Assembly (NCBI RefSeq): GCF_001514145.1
Contig: NZ_KQ948660.1
Coordinates: 124,001 to 188,000, forward strand
Direction of reading: 5' to 3'
Length of the DNA stretch: 64,000 nucleotides
From: Streptomyces canus
GTDB lineage: Bacteria > Actinomycetota > Actinomycetes > Streptomycetales > Streptomycetaceae
In this document: piece after piece, positions 23,469 through 31,601 of the stretch
Numbering within the stretch: position 1 is the first letter of the stretch
Layout of the letters: every line of letters begins with the position of its first letter
Notes under the pieces: generated by a model
What the model saw: only the letters and a program-made list of their open reading frames with translations
The model's database searches: none
What the model was told of the DNA's origin: nothing
Translations under genes and position numbers: made by a program

Positions 23469-26400
23469 TCACAGCAGCCCGTCCCACATCTGCTCCAGCA
23501 GCACCGACCACCAGCTCTCCGGCGAACCCAGCGCCGCCGGATCGAGCGAGGCCAGCTGGGCCTGGAAGTCGACGGTCCAACGGCCCGCCTGCTCCTGGTT
23601 CAGACCGAAGCGAAGCCGCCACATCCGGCCGAGCAGCGCGAGGCAGCGCTGGAACTCGGGCAGGCCCGTGTTCACGAACTGCGGCGGTACGGGGGCACCG
23701 CCGGGGCCCGCCTCGACGGGTACGGCGACGATGTTCGCCGTCCCGTACTGCACGCAGATCGCCTTGCCGAAGTCGCTGCCCATGACGAGGTACGAGCCCG
23801 CGTCGGAGGCCGGCTGCACCCCGCGCTCGGCCGCCAGCTCGGCCAGCGTCGGCACCGGACGCCCCGGCTGGGCCTGCGCCCAGAAGAACGGGCCCATGTC
23901 CAACGGCAACCCCGCCACGACCAGGGAGTGCGCGACGACCGGCGGTACGCCCTGGCGGGACACCGCGGCCTGCTCGAACCGGAAGATGCCGGGGCCGAAA
24001 GCCCCCGCCAGCTCCTGCGCCACGCCCTCCGGCGGGATCGGCGGCGCGGCCTGGACGGGCGGCAGCGGCGCGCGCACCGGCGCCGGGCGGGCGGGCCCGT
24101 CCGCCACCTGGTGCAACTCGCCTTGGTGCGCCAGCAGTTGCTGCATGCCCTGCTGCCGGCTCGCGTGATCCGTGCCGTACGGCGCGATGCTCGCGATCCG
24201 CGCCTGCGGCCACTGCTCCCGGATCATCCGCGCGCAGTACGCCCCCGGCAGCTCGCACGACTCCAACTCGGTGTGCAGCTCCAGCACTTGGTCCGGGGGC
24301 ACGTTCATGCCACGCAGCTCGTGGAAGATCTGCCACTCGGGGTGCGGCGTCCCCGGCGCCGACCGCCGGATCAACTGCTGCTCCGACCCGTCCTGCGCAC
24401 GGTAGCGAAGGACGGCCTGATATCCGGGCCCGACGGTGGGCTGCGTCTGCTGGGGGTAGCCGTAGGCCGGCGCGGGACCGGGCACGGGTTGTCCGGGCGA
24501 GGACTGAGCCGAGGCGGGCTGTCCCGGCACGGACTGTCCCGACATCGGCTGCCCCGACGGGGCCTGTCCGGGCGCGGGCTGGCCCGGCAACGGCTGCCCG
24601 GACAGAGACTGCCCCGGCACGGGCTGTCCCGGTGTGGGTTGCCCCGGCAACGGTTGCCCGGACGGGAACTGCCCAGGCGCGGGCTGTCCCGGCAACGGCT
24701 GGCCGGGCGGGGGCACCGGGCCCGGGGACGGTACGGCACCCGGAGGCGGGGGCGGCATCGTGCCGGGCGGCATCGGCTGCGGAGCGCCTGGAGCCGCCGC
24801 GGGGACGCCGGGGGTTCCAGGGGCCCCCGGGGCGCTGGGATAGCCCGGGGTACCGGGGGCGCCAGGAGAGCGGGGGGCTTGCGGCGGCGGAGGCATGCCG
24901 GGGCCACCCGCCGGGGGCGAGGACAACACCGTTTCCTCGTGATGCACGGCCCCAGGCACGGTCCGTGGAACACCAGGGGCACCAGGAGGCTGCGGCGCGC
25001 TGGGAGCACTAGGCACACCCGGAGCACCGGGCGGCCGCGGAGCACCAGACCCACCCGGCCCACCCGGGAACTGAGACGACCCCTGGCCACCCGAAGCACC
25101 CGGGAACCCCGGCCCGCCGGACGCATTCGGCATACCCGGAGCCCCAGGTGGAGGCGGAGTCGGCGCACCACCAGGCGCGAACGGTGTGCCCGGAGGCTGC
25201 GGTGCTCCCGATCCCGAAGGCCCCTCGACACCCGGCGCCGACACGAACTGCGTGGGCACATACCCGCCCCCCGGCGCACCAGGAGCGGGCGGCGGAGTCG
25301 AGCCCGCCGGCTGCGCACCCGGTACCCCGGGGGGACCCGGCGGAGGCGGCGCGGTCGGTCCCCCGGCCTGCGCCCCGCGCGAGGGGGGCGCCAACTTGCT
25401 GGTGGCGACATCGGCGATGTCCCCGGCACTCGGCGCGGGCCCCGGAGCACCGTGAACGCCGGCCACACCCGGCGGCTGAGGCGCCCCAGCGCCACCACCG
25501 GGCGTCTGCGGATACCCGTACGAGGACGCCCCTGGCGCAGACGGAGGACCAGCCGTACCCGAAGCCTGCGGGTACCCGTACGAAGACCCACCCGGCGCAG
25601 GCGGAGGAGCAACCGCACCCGAAGCACCAGCACCAGCACCAGCACCCTGCGGATACCCGTACGAAGACCCACCCGGCGCAGGCGGAGGCGTGACACCAGC
25701 CCCCGGCCCACCCGCAGCAGCCGCACCCGCCGCACCGGCCCCCTGCGGATACCCGTACGAGGACGCACCCGGCGGCGTAACCCCCCGCGCCCCCTCCTCC
25801 TCACGCACCCCGGACGACGACCGGGCACCCCCCGAAATCCGCGCGGTCCTGGAGTCCGAGATCTCCGAGGCCTCCGAGACCTCCTGGAGGTCCACGCCCT
25901 CGGAGACCTCCACGACCTCCGAGCCCTCCAAGGCCGACGAAGCCCCCTCCTCCGTACCGCTACCGCCACCGCTCACCGGCGCCGAGAACACCGTCTCCGG
26001 CAACGCCACGGAGAGGTCCTCACCCCCGTTGGTGTCGGTCCCGGTCCACGGCCTCGCCCCGGCAGGCACCCCCGGCGCGGCACCCGAACCAGCACCGGAC
26101 CCCGCATCGCCGGCCCCACCGTCCCGAGCCCCCGAGGAAACCCCCGCCCCGTCGCCGCCGATCCCCAGCTTGTCCGCCGCGTCCTGCAACCACTCCGGCG
26201 GTGTCAGAAGAAACGACGTCTGGTTCAGATCGACCCGGGACGCCGCGGACGCGCCCCCCGCATCCTCGACCCCGTCCTCGCGTCCGTACGTCTCCTCGTA
26301 CCGGCGGATCACCTCGCCCACCGGCAGCGAGGGCCACAGCGTGGCCTCCCCGCTGTCCCGGGCGATCACCAGCCGCTGCGCACCGCCGTCCGAACGCGGC

Positions 26401-26537
26401 CCCTCCGCGCGGTCCTCGGCCCACACCACGAACCCGAGGTCGAACTCCCGCACCCGCACCTCACGATGCTGGTACGACGGCACATCCCCGTTGATCCACT
26501 CTTCCGCGCGCTCCTGCGCCTGCGCGAACGTCACCAT
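23469..26537 (-). CDS. Giant YrhB-like / XOO_2897-type deaminase / SUKH-4 fusion
   Basis: 1022 residues in four parts. (1) About 1-110, 'Ala-Glu-Glu-Trp-Ile-Asn-Gly...Val-Val-Trp-Ala-Glu-Asp-Arg', resembles YrhB/Imm35 immunity domains. (2) About 150-690 is Pro/Gly/Ala-rich linker with several Ser-Ser-Tyr-Gly-Tyr-Pro-Gln units and many Pro-Gly-Gln-Pro repeats. (3) About 695-820 carries His732-Pro-Glu734 and 'Cys761-Glu-Leu-Pro-Gly-Ala-Tyr-Cys768', the zinc and catalytic pattern of XOO_2897-like nucleic-acid deaminases. (4) About 825-1022 is SUKH-4. Toxin-like and immunity-like modules in one chain are known in poly-immunity proteins of polymorphic toxin systems. It begins 8 bp after the HNH-SUKH gene, so the two form an operon. 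Confidence 0.8.
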   Translation of the reverse strand: MVTFAQAQERAEEWINGDVPSYQHREVRVREFDLGFVVWAEDRAEGPRSDGGAQRLVIARDSGEATLWPSLPVGEVIRRYEETYGREDGVEDAGGASAASRVDLNQTSFLLTPPEWLQDAADKLGIGGDGAGVSSGARDGGAGDAGSGAGSGAAPGVPAGARPWTGTDTNGGEDLSVALPETVFSAPVSGGGSGTEEGASSALEGSEVVEVSEGVDLQEVSEASEISDSRTARISGGARSSSGVREEEGARGVTPPGASSYGYPQGAGAAGAAAAGGPGAGVTPPPAPGGSSYGYPQGAGAGAGASGAVAPPPAPGGSSYGYPQASGTAGPPSAPGASSYGYPQTPGGGAGAPQPPGVAGVHGAPGPAPSAGDIADVATSKLAPPSRGAQAGGPTAPPPPGPPGVPGAQPAGSTPPPAPGAPGGGYVPTQFVSAPGVEGPSGSGAPQPPGTPFAPGGAPTPPPPGAPGMPNASGGPGFPGASGGQGSSQFPGGPGGSGAPRPPGAPGVPSAPSAPQPPGAPGVPRTVPGAVHHEETVLSSPPAGGPGMPPPPQAPRSPGAPGTPGYPSAPGAPGTPGVPAAAPGAPQPMPPGTMPPPPPGAVPSPGPVPPPGQPLPGQPAPGQFPSGQPLPGQPTPGQPVPGQSLSGQPLPGQPAPGQAPSGQPMSGQSVPGQPASAQSSPGQPVPGPAPAYGYPQQTQPTVGPGYQAVLRYRAQDGSEQQLIRRSAPGTPHPEWQIFHELRGMNVPPDQVLELHTELESCELPGAYCARMIREQWPQARIASIAPYGTDHASRQQGMQQLLAHQGELHQVADGPARPAPVRAPLPPVQAAPPIPPEGVAQELAGAFGPGIFRFEQAAVSRQGVPPVVAHSLVVAGLPLDMGPFFWAQAQPGRPVPTLAELAAERGVQPASDAGSYLVMGSDFGKAICVQYGTANIVAVPVEAGPGGAPVPPQFVNTGLPEFQRCLALLGRMWRLRFGLNQEQAGRWTVDFQAQLASLDPAALGSPESWWSVLLEQMWDGLL

Positions 26538-26545
26538 CGGTCAGT

Positions 26546-27535
26546 TCACTCCCCCACCGAGGACACCGGAACGGACCGCGCGAAACCGCCGTCCACCATC
26601 AGGTTCGCCACCGTCTCCAACTCCGGTGGATTACCGGCCAGTCGGGACAGGAACACATCGAAGTCCGCACCGCAGGGCAGCAACAGCCGCTGCACGCGCT
26701 CGGCCGGCGGAAGCGAAGGATCGACGTCCCGCGCGTCGTCGTAGGCGCAGAACCAGACCGATCCGGTCCCCTCGCCCCGCACCTTCACGGCCAGCAGACC
26801 GCCCTGGACGAAGCCGACACCGAGGTAGTCCTTCGTCAGGTGGTCACGCAGGCACTTGTTGACGTACACGAGGTCGTTGACCGCCGCCTCGTCCCGCACC
26901 GTGAAGAACGGCTGGTCGACCAGGAGTCCCAGCTCCGCGTCCAGCGCGGCCCCCACCGGCGCCGACCCGCCCGCCGCCTTCAGGAACGACCGGTACGCGC
27001 CCGGCAGCCGGTATCCGAGATCCTCCTCGACCCCCTGCACCTGCGACTCCGTCACCGCCACCGACGACTTCGGCAGCCCGAAATGCGCCGGACGTGTCTC
27101 CTGCAGCGGCCGCGTCCCCCGCTTGTTCTGGTCGACACGGGTCGTCGCGATCCCGCCGTGATGCCGCAGCAGGGCCTTCACCTCGACCGGGATCAGCTCG
27201 AGCCTCCGCGACCCCACCACGTGATGCCACGTCCAGCCGTGCGGCGTCGCCACCGCCGGCACCGTGTCCCACAGCTCGTGACCGGTCGCCGACAGTGCCG
27301 CGTTCGCCGACACGTAGTCGGTCAGCCGCAGTTCGTCGACCCCGAAACCCTCCGGCGGATCGGCGATCTCGGCGGCGGCCCGCGCGTACGGCGAGAAGTC
27401 GGGGTAGCCATGCTCGTCCACCCGCACCCCTCTGGGATGACGCGTGGCCCGGACCGGATCCGGGAAATGCACGACCTGCCCGGCATAGGCCGCGTTCGGC
27501 GGCGCGGCTTGTTGCCCGAGCCGACCTGTCGTCAT
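26546..27535 (-). CDS. HNH/WHH-type nuclease fused to a SUKH (SMI1/KNR4) domain
   Basis: 329 residues from ATG 27535; longer in-frame readings to 28900 run antisense through the deaminase gene and are rejected. Residues about 100-130 read 'Gly-Trp-Thr-Trp-His-His...Leu-Ile-Pro-Val-Glu-Val...His-His-Gly-Gly', the His-rich core of WHH/HNH-fold toxin nucleases. Residues about 155-329, with 'Glu-Asp-Leu-Gly-Tyr-Arg-Leu-Pro-Gly-Ala-Tyr-Arg-Ser-Phe-Leu' and 'Phe-Phe-Thr-Val-Arg', are a SUKH-1 (SMI1/KNR4) domain. It is first in an operon with the SUKH-4/deaminase giant and is divergent from the YwqJ gene. Confidence 0.85.
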   Translation of the reverse strand: MTTGRLGQQAAPPNAAYAGQVVHFPDPVRATRHPRGVRVDEHGYPDFSPYARAAAEIADPPEGFGVDELRLTDYVSANAALSATGHELWDTVPAVATPHGWTWHHVVGSRRLELIPVEVKALLRHHGGIATTRVDQNKRGTRPLQETRPAHFGLPKSSVAVTESQVQGVEEDLGYRLPGAYRSFLKAAGGSAPVGAALDAELGLLVDQPFFTVRDEAAVNDLVYVNKCLRDHLTKDYLGVGFVQGGLLAVKVRGEGTGSVWFCAYDDARDVDPSLPPAERVQRLLLPCGADFDVFLSRLAGNPPELETVANLMVDGGFARSVPVSSVGE

Positions 27536-27868
27536 GGCGAAAGCCCCCTGCGGCGCTCTGGTACGACCCGCGGCGACCCCTTCGGCAAAGCAGGGCCGCC
27601 ACGCGCCGTATCGACTGTCTCGTCCGTCTCCACGCGTCAACCGCGCGCATCGCGGCGACCACTTGGATCGCGGTGCCGACAGCCTATGCGGTACGACGAC
27701 ACCGGTCACCGGGCACCGGTCAGCCCCCCTCCGCTTCCGTGACCAGCCGTCACCCCGCTGTGACAGCCCGCCCGAACCGGGCGTGTCGCACCGCCCCAGC
27801 TTCCGCACCAGCCCCGCCGTTTGGCAGTCTGTGACCTCCGGGGGGATGCTCGGGAGGGGATGACGATC
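27536..27868. other. Divergent spacer between toxin/immunity units
   Basis: 333 bp without a gene. It must hold the promoters for the leftward HNH-SUKH operon and the rightward deaminase gene. I see a GACACCGGTCACCGGGCACC stretch near 27700 and no clear -35/-10 pairs. The last bases are the ribosome site GGGAGGGG of the deaminase gene. Confidence 0.5.
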
Positions 27869-28432
27869 ATGAACACGACGCAGACGGGACCGCAGACAGG
27901 ACCGCACACGGGCACGACGACCGGCGCGAACGGCAGCCCGCACGCCGGCCTCAACGGCGATCCCCGCATCGGCTGGAGCAGCGCCGAGAGACCCCACGCG
28001 CCCGCTCTCCGCCACCGCCGCGACGGCATACTGCCCACGGTCGCCGCCGCCCTCTCCGTGCGCGGCGCCACCCTCACCTCCACCGCGGCCCGCGGCGACC
28101 AGGCCCCGCCGCTGCACCCGCTCGTCCAGGACTTCCTCGACACCCTCGGCAGCGACCGGCGCGACCGCTTCACCGGACGCTGCGCCGAGACCATGCTCAT
28201 ATCGCGGCACATCGCCGCCGCGGACGCCGCCCGCAGCAAGCGCGCCGGCCGCAAACCGATGACCAACGGCGAGGCCCGCCGCGCCCTCAAGCAGGCCAAA
28301 CTCACCGCCCGCCGCATCCGCGAGGACGGCGACCCGCTGCACGGCAGCTTCGCCGCCCCCTGCCGCGCCTGCGCCGCTCTGAGCGCCCATTTCGGCGTAC
28401 GCATCGTCGACCCGACGACGAACGGCGGCTGA
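27869..28432 (+). CDS. YwqJ-family putative deaminase
   Basis: 187 residues from ATG 27869, 9 nt after GGGAGGGG; ATG 27860 would abut the ribosome site. The catalytic signature is 'Gly-Arg-Cys105-Ala-Glu107' and 'Pro164-Cys165-Arg-Ala-Cys168', the C-x-E and P-C-x-x-C of the deaminase superfamily as seen in YwqJ-related toxins. No signal peptide or secretion module is attached; the first 60 residues are a Thr/Gly-rich tail. Known relatives are toxin domains of polymorphic systems; the target (nucleic acid or nucleotide) is not predictable. It is followed by a SUKH-3 gene, its likely partner. Confidence 0.85.
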   Translation: MNTTQTGPQTGPHTGTTTGANGSPHAGLNGDPRIGWSSAERPHAPALRHRRDGILPTVAAALSVRGATLTSTAARGDQAPPLHPLVQDFLDTLGSDRRDRFTGRCAETMLISRHIAAADAARSKRAGRKPMTNGEARRALKQAKLTARRIREDGDPLHGSFAAPCRACAALSAHFGVRIVDPTTNGG

Positions 28433-28523
28433 CACCCCCACCCGTACGACCCGTACCCCCTGTACGACGGCGCCGCCGCGCACCACGGAGCCGACCCATG
28501 ACCTCGACGAACGCGAAGGGCAG

Positions 28524-29018
28524 ATGCACCCCGACCGCACCGGCACCACCCGTTTCCCCGTCCCCGTCGACGCCGTTCTGCGCGCCGCCGGCTGGCAGCC
28601 CGGACGCTGGGACATAAAGCAGGCCGAGATCTGGGCCGACGCCCTGCGCGAGCACACCTCACCGGCCGGACACCGGCACGCCGTGTTCCCGGCCGCGGTC
28701 GAGGCCTGGGCCGAGTTCGGCGGACTGCACCTGACCCCCACCGGCCCCGGCCGCCAGGTCGCCCCCGCCCACCTCCACCTCGACCCGCTGCACGGTCTCC
28801 ACATGGCCCGCACCCTCGCCGACCTCGGCCGCGCCCTCGACACCGAGGTCTGCCCGCTCGGCGCCGAGACCGACTCCCAGGCCATCCTCTGCATCGACAC
28901 CGAGGGCCGCGTCTACGTCCTCGACCACACCGGTGACTGGTACCTCGGCCCCGACATCGACCAGGCCCTCGCCGGACTCGTCTCCGGCATCGAACCGACC
29001 CGGCTCATCACGGGCTGA
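28524..29018 (+). CDS. SUKH-3 family immunity protein
   Basis: 164 residues. 'Val-Leu-Arg-Ala-Ala-Gly-Trp-Gln-Pro-Gly-Arg-Trp', 'Ala-Val-Glu-Ala-Trp-Ala-Glu-Phe-Gly-Gly-Leu' and 'Gly-Arg-Val-Tyr-Val-Leu-Asp-His-Thr-Gly-Asp-Trp-Tyr-Leu-Gly' are the SUKH-3 hallmarks. SUKH-3 proteins accompany YwqJ deaminases in Streptomyces and are taken as their immunity proteins. The start at ATG 28524 has a GAAGGG-type site; the ATG at 28498 is out of frame. It is 91 bp after the deaminase and in the same direction, so probably cotranscribed. Confidence 0.88.
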   Translation: MHPDRTGTTRFPVPVDAVLRAAGWQPGRWDIKQAEIWADALREHTSPAGHRHAVFPAAVEAWAEFGGLHLTPTGPGRQVAPAHLHLDPLHGLHMARTLADLGRALDTEVCPLGAETDSQAILCIDTEGRVYVLDHTGDWYLGPDIDQALAGLVSGIEPTRLITG

Positions 29019-29055
29019 GCCCCCGGGGCCCGGAGGACCCGGGTCCCCGCGACGG

Positions 29056-30363
29056 TCACGCCGCCGGAATCACCGCCGACACCCGGAAACCCCCCGCCTC
29101 CGTCGGCCCGGACACGAACACTCCACCCAGCGCGGAGACCCGCTCCTTCATCCCGACCAGGCCGTTGCCCCCCGACGGCAGCCGCGCCGACGCCAGCGAC
29201 GGCACCTCCGGCGGCGGTTCGTTCTCCACCTGCATCGCGATCTCCGACTCCCGGTGCGCCAGCCGTACGTGCGTCTTCGCGCCCGCCGCGTGCTTGTGGA
29301 CGTTCGTCAGCGCCTCCTGCACCACCCGGAACGCCGTCTGCTCGATCTGCGCGGCATACGACCGCAGGTCACCCTCCACCGACAGATCCACGGCCATCCC
29401 CGCCGCCGCCGACTGCCCGATCAACGTCTCCAGATCGTCCAGACAGGGCCCGTCGGCCTCCTCCACGACCCGCGAGGCCGCCACGGCCGCCGCCACCCCC
29501 ACCGCGACGAGTGGCACCGCGGCCCGCTCCTGCCGCCCGAAACCGTCCCCACTGCGCAGCACCCCGAGCATCTCCCGCAACTCGGTGAGCGCCTGCCGTC
29601 CCATGTCCCCCACCAGCGCGGCGTTCTTGACGGCCTTCTCGGGATCCTTCCGGGCGACGGCCTGCAGCGCGGCCGCGTGCACCACCATCAGGCTCACCCG
29701 ATGCGCCACGACGTCGTGCATCTCGCGGGCGATACGGGTCCGCTCCTCGTTGCGCGCCCACTCGGCCCGCTCCTCGGCCCGCTCGGCGAGCAACTGAAGC
29801 TCCCGCTCCAGATCGTCGGCCCGCTCCCGCAGGCTCTCCATGAGCCGGCGCCGAGCGCCCACGTACAGCCCGAGCAGCAGCGGCGGCGCGGTCATCCCGA
29901 TGGCCGTCGTGATCGACGCGAAGGGGACGAACCAGTCCCCCAGGTCCAGTTCGCCGTGCGCCATGTCCTGGCGTACCCGCACGAACATCACGATCAGCAT
30001 CCCGACCAGTGACATTCCCGCGAGCGAGCCGATGATCCGGCGCGGCAGCTCGGACGCGGCGAGCGTGTACAGGCCGACGATGCCCATGAGGTAGCCCATC
30101 TGGGCGGGCGTGATGGCGATCGAGACGAGCACGACGGCGATCGGCCACTTGCGCCGGACGACCAGCACCGACCCCGCCAGCACACCGAACACGATCCCCG
30201 CGGTCATCGGGATCCCGGCGTCCTCCGCGAACCGGATCCCCTCGAACGCACACTCCACCGCGGACGCCGACGCCAGGCCTGCGTCCAGTACCGCACTACG
30301 CCACCGTGCCCACCACCACGGCCCCGTCTGGGCCGCGGTGAAGTCTTCCCCCGTCGTGGTCAT
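29056..30363 (-). CDS. Two-component sensor histidine kinase (HisKA_3 type)
   Basis: 435 residues. About five hydrophobic helices lie in the N-terminal half, then the dimerisation helix with 'Glu-Arg-Thr-Arg-Ile-Ala-Arg-Glu-Met-His-Asp-Val-Val-Ala-His', whose His is the phosphorylation site. The ATPase domain has 'Asn-Val-His-Lys-His-Ala' (N box) and 'Gly-Gly-Asn-Gly-Leu-Val-Gly-Met-Lys-Glu-Arg' (G box). NarL/DesK-like kinases normally pair with a LuxR-type regulator, but none is adjacent, so this is an orphan here. It converges on the SUKH-3 gene. Confidence 0.92.
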   Translation of the reverse strand: MTTTGEDFTAAQTGPWWWARWRSAVLDAGLASASAVECAFEGIRFAEDAGIPMTAGIVFGVLAGSVLVVRRKWPIAVVLVSIAITPAQMGYLMGIVGLYTLAASELPRRIIGSLAGMSLVGMLIVMFVRVRQDMAHGELDLGDWFVPFASITTAIGMTAPPLLLGLYVGARRRLMESLRERADDLERELQLLAERAEERAEWARNEERTRIAREMHDVVAHRVSLMVVHAAALQAVARKDPEKAVKNAALVGDMGRQALTELREMLGVLRSGDGFGRQERAAVPLVAVGVAAAVAASRVVEEADGPCLDDLETLIGQSAAAGMAVDLSVEGDLRSYAAQIEQTAFRVVQEALTNVHKHAAGAKTHVRLAHRESEIAMQVENEPPPEVPSLASARLPSGGNGLVGMKERVSALGGVFVSGPTEAGGFRVSAVIPAA

Positions 30364-30530
30364 GCCTCCAGCCTACGTTCGGCGGTGGGAGGTTTTCCGG
30401 TGCATTTCGACGACTGACCTACACCACCTTGAGTGACCGATCGACCACGAAACCGCCCGATATCCCTCGAACTGCTGAATCGCTCAGCGTTCGAGGGCGG
30501 AAGGTCGCATTCCGCCCGGACGGTATACCC

Positions 30531-31391
30531 ATGGCACATCCACGAGGCAAGTACGCGGACTTCGAGGGGCTGCGGGAGCGGGCGGTGGCGCTTCGGCGCC
30601 GCGGTTACAGCCTTCGACAGATCCGCGACGAACTGCAGGTTCACAACAAGGAGACCCTTCAGCGCCTCGTCGAGGGTGAGCCGCCCCCGGAATGGACGAA
30701 GCGGCCGCGGGCGAAGGACGATCTGCGCAAGAGGGCGCGAGAACTACGGACGCCGGGCTGGACGTACGGCCGGATCCAGGCGGAGCTGGGGTGCTCGAAG
30801 AGTTCGGTGTCGCTTTGGGTGCGGGATCTGCCGACCCCGGAGCCCAAGTGCACACCAGAAGAACAGCAGGCGCGCATGAACGCCGGGCTGGCACGCCTGC
30901 GCAACACCCAGGACCAAGAGCGTCAAGCGACTAAGGCAGCTGCAGAAGCGGCCGTCGGCGAACTGTCGGACCGCGAACTCTTCTTCACAGGCGTGGCCCT
31001 TTACTGGGCCGAGGGCGCCAAGGACAAGCCGCACCGTCGGACCGAGGTGCTGCAGTTCATCAACAGCGACCCCAACGTGATCACACTCTTTCTGCGCTGG
31101 CTCGAGTTCCTCGGAGTGCGACGGGAGCGCCTGACCTTACGCGTCAGCATTCACGAGACCGCAGACGTGGAGGCCGCCGAGAGGTTCTGGGCCGCCATTG
31201 CCGGGGTCGACACGTCAGCATTCAGCAAAGCGACCCTGAAACGGCACAACCCCCGGACGTTTCGCAAGAACACCGGAGACACCTACCACGGCTGTCTCGT
31301 GATTTACGTCCGGCAGAGCGCCGATCTGTACCGTCGCATGGAGGGCGCCTGGTACGGCATAGTAGGAGCCGCCACTCGGCGACCTGGCTAA
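30531..31391 (+). CDS. HTH protein with endonuclease-like C-terminal domain (uncertain)
   Basis: 286 residues from ATG 30531; a TTG at 30429 would give 320, but the added part lacks a clear ribosome site. Two successive helix-turn-helix-like segments are visible: 'Gly-Tyr-Ser-Leu-Arg-Gln-Ile-Arg-Asp-Glu-Leu' and 'Gly-Trp-Thr-Tyr-Gly-Arg-Ile-Gln-Ala-Glu-Leu-Gly-Cys-Ser-Lys-Ser-Ser-Val-Ser-Leu-Trp'. The C-terminal half with 'Phe-Thr-Gly-Val-Ala-Leu-Tyr-Trp-Ala-Glu-Gly-Ala-Lys' resembles a LAGLIDADG-type segment. Proteins like this are frequent in Streptomyces but uncharacterised. It sits just upstream of tRNA-Gln. Confidence 0.65.
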   Translation: MAHPRGKYADFEGLRERAVALRRRGYSLRQIRDELQVHNKETLQRLVEGEPPPEWTKRPRAKDDLRKRARELRTPGWTYGRIQAELGCSKSSVSLWVRDLPTPEPKCTPEEQQARMNAGLARLRNTQDQERQATKAAAEAAVGELSDRELFFTGVALYWAEGAKDKPHRRTEVLQFINSDPNVITLFLRWLEFLGVRRERLTLRVSIHETADVEAAERFWAAIAGVDTSAFSKATLKRHNPRTFRKNTGDTYHGCLVIYVRQSADLYRRMEGAWYGIVGAATRRPG

Positions 31392-31414
31392 ATGTCCGGT
31401 TTAGTCGAACTTAT

Positions 31415-31486
31415 TCCCCCGTGGTGTAATTGGCAGCACTGTGGCTTTTGGTGCCATCTGTCCGGGTTCGAGTCCTGGCGGGGGAG
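31415..31486 (+). tRNA. tRNA-Gln (anticodon TTG)
   Basis: 72 nt. The acceptor stem TCCCCCG (31415-31421) pairs with CGGGGGA (31479-31485). The anticodon arm is GTGGC-TTTTGGT-GCCAT with TTG at positions 34-36. The T arm is CCGGG-TTCGAGT-CCTGG. Discriminator G at 31486 is followed by an encoded CCA at 31487-31489. Confidence 0.95.
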
Positions 31487-31499
31487 CCACACCCTGTTC

Positions 31500-31525
31500 G
31501 GGCCCTGACAGCACTGTCAGGGCCC
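31500..31525 (+). terminator. Terminator of tRNA-Gln
   Basis: Perfect 11-bp arms GGGCCCTGACA and TGTCAGGGCCC with a 4-nt loop GCAC, starting 11 bp after the CCA end. Confidence 0.8.
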
Positions 31526-31601
31526 ACTCTCATGTCGCCCGGGAAACGCCCCGGTATCCTGCGGATGTCACCCCACCCCCTCCACAGCCGAAGGGCATCC
31601 C

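Noticed and set aside
24480..25760. Repetitive DNA that might suggest a CRISPR array or satellite
   Set aside because: The repeats are in frame and encode Pro-Gly-Gln-Pro and Ser-Ser-Tyr-Gly-Tyr-Pro-Gln units of the SUKH-4/deaminase linker; no constant repeat with unique spacers exists.
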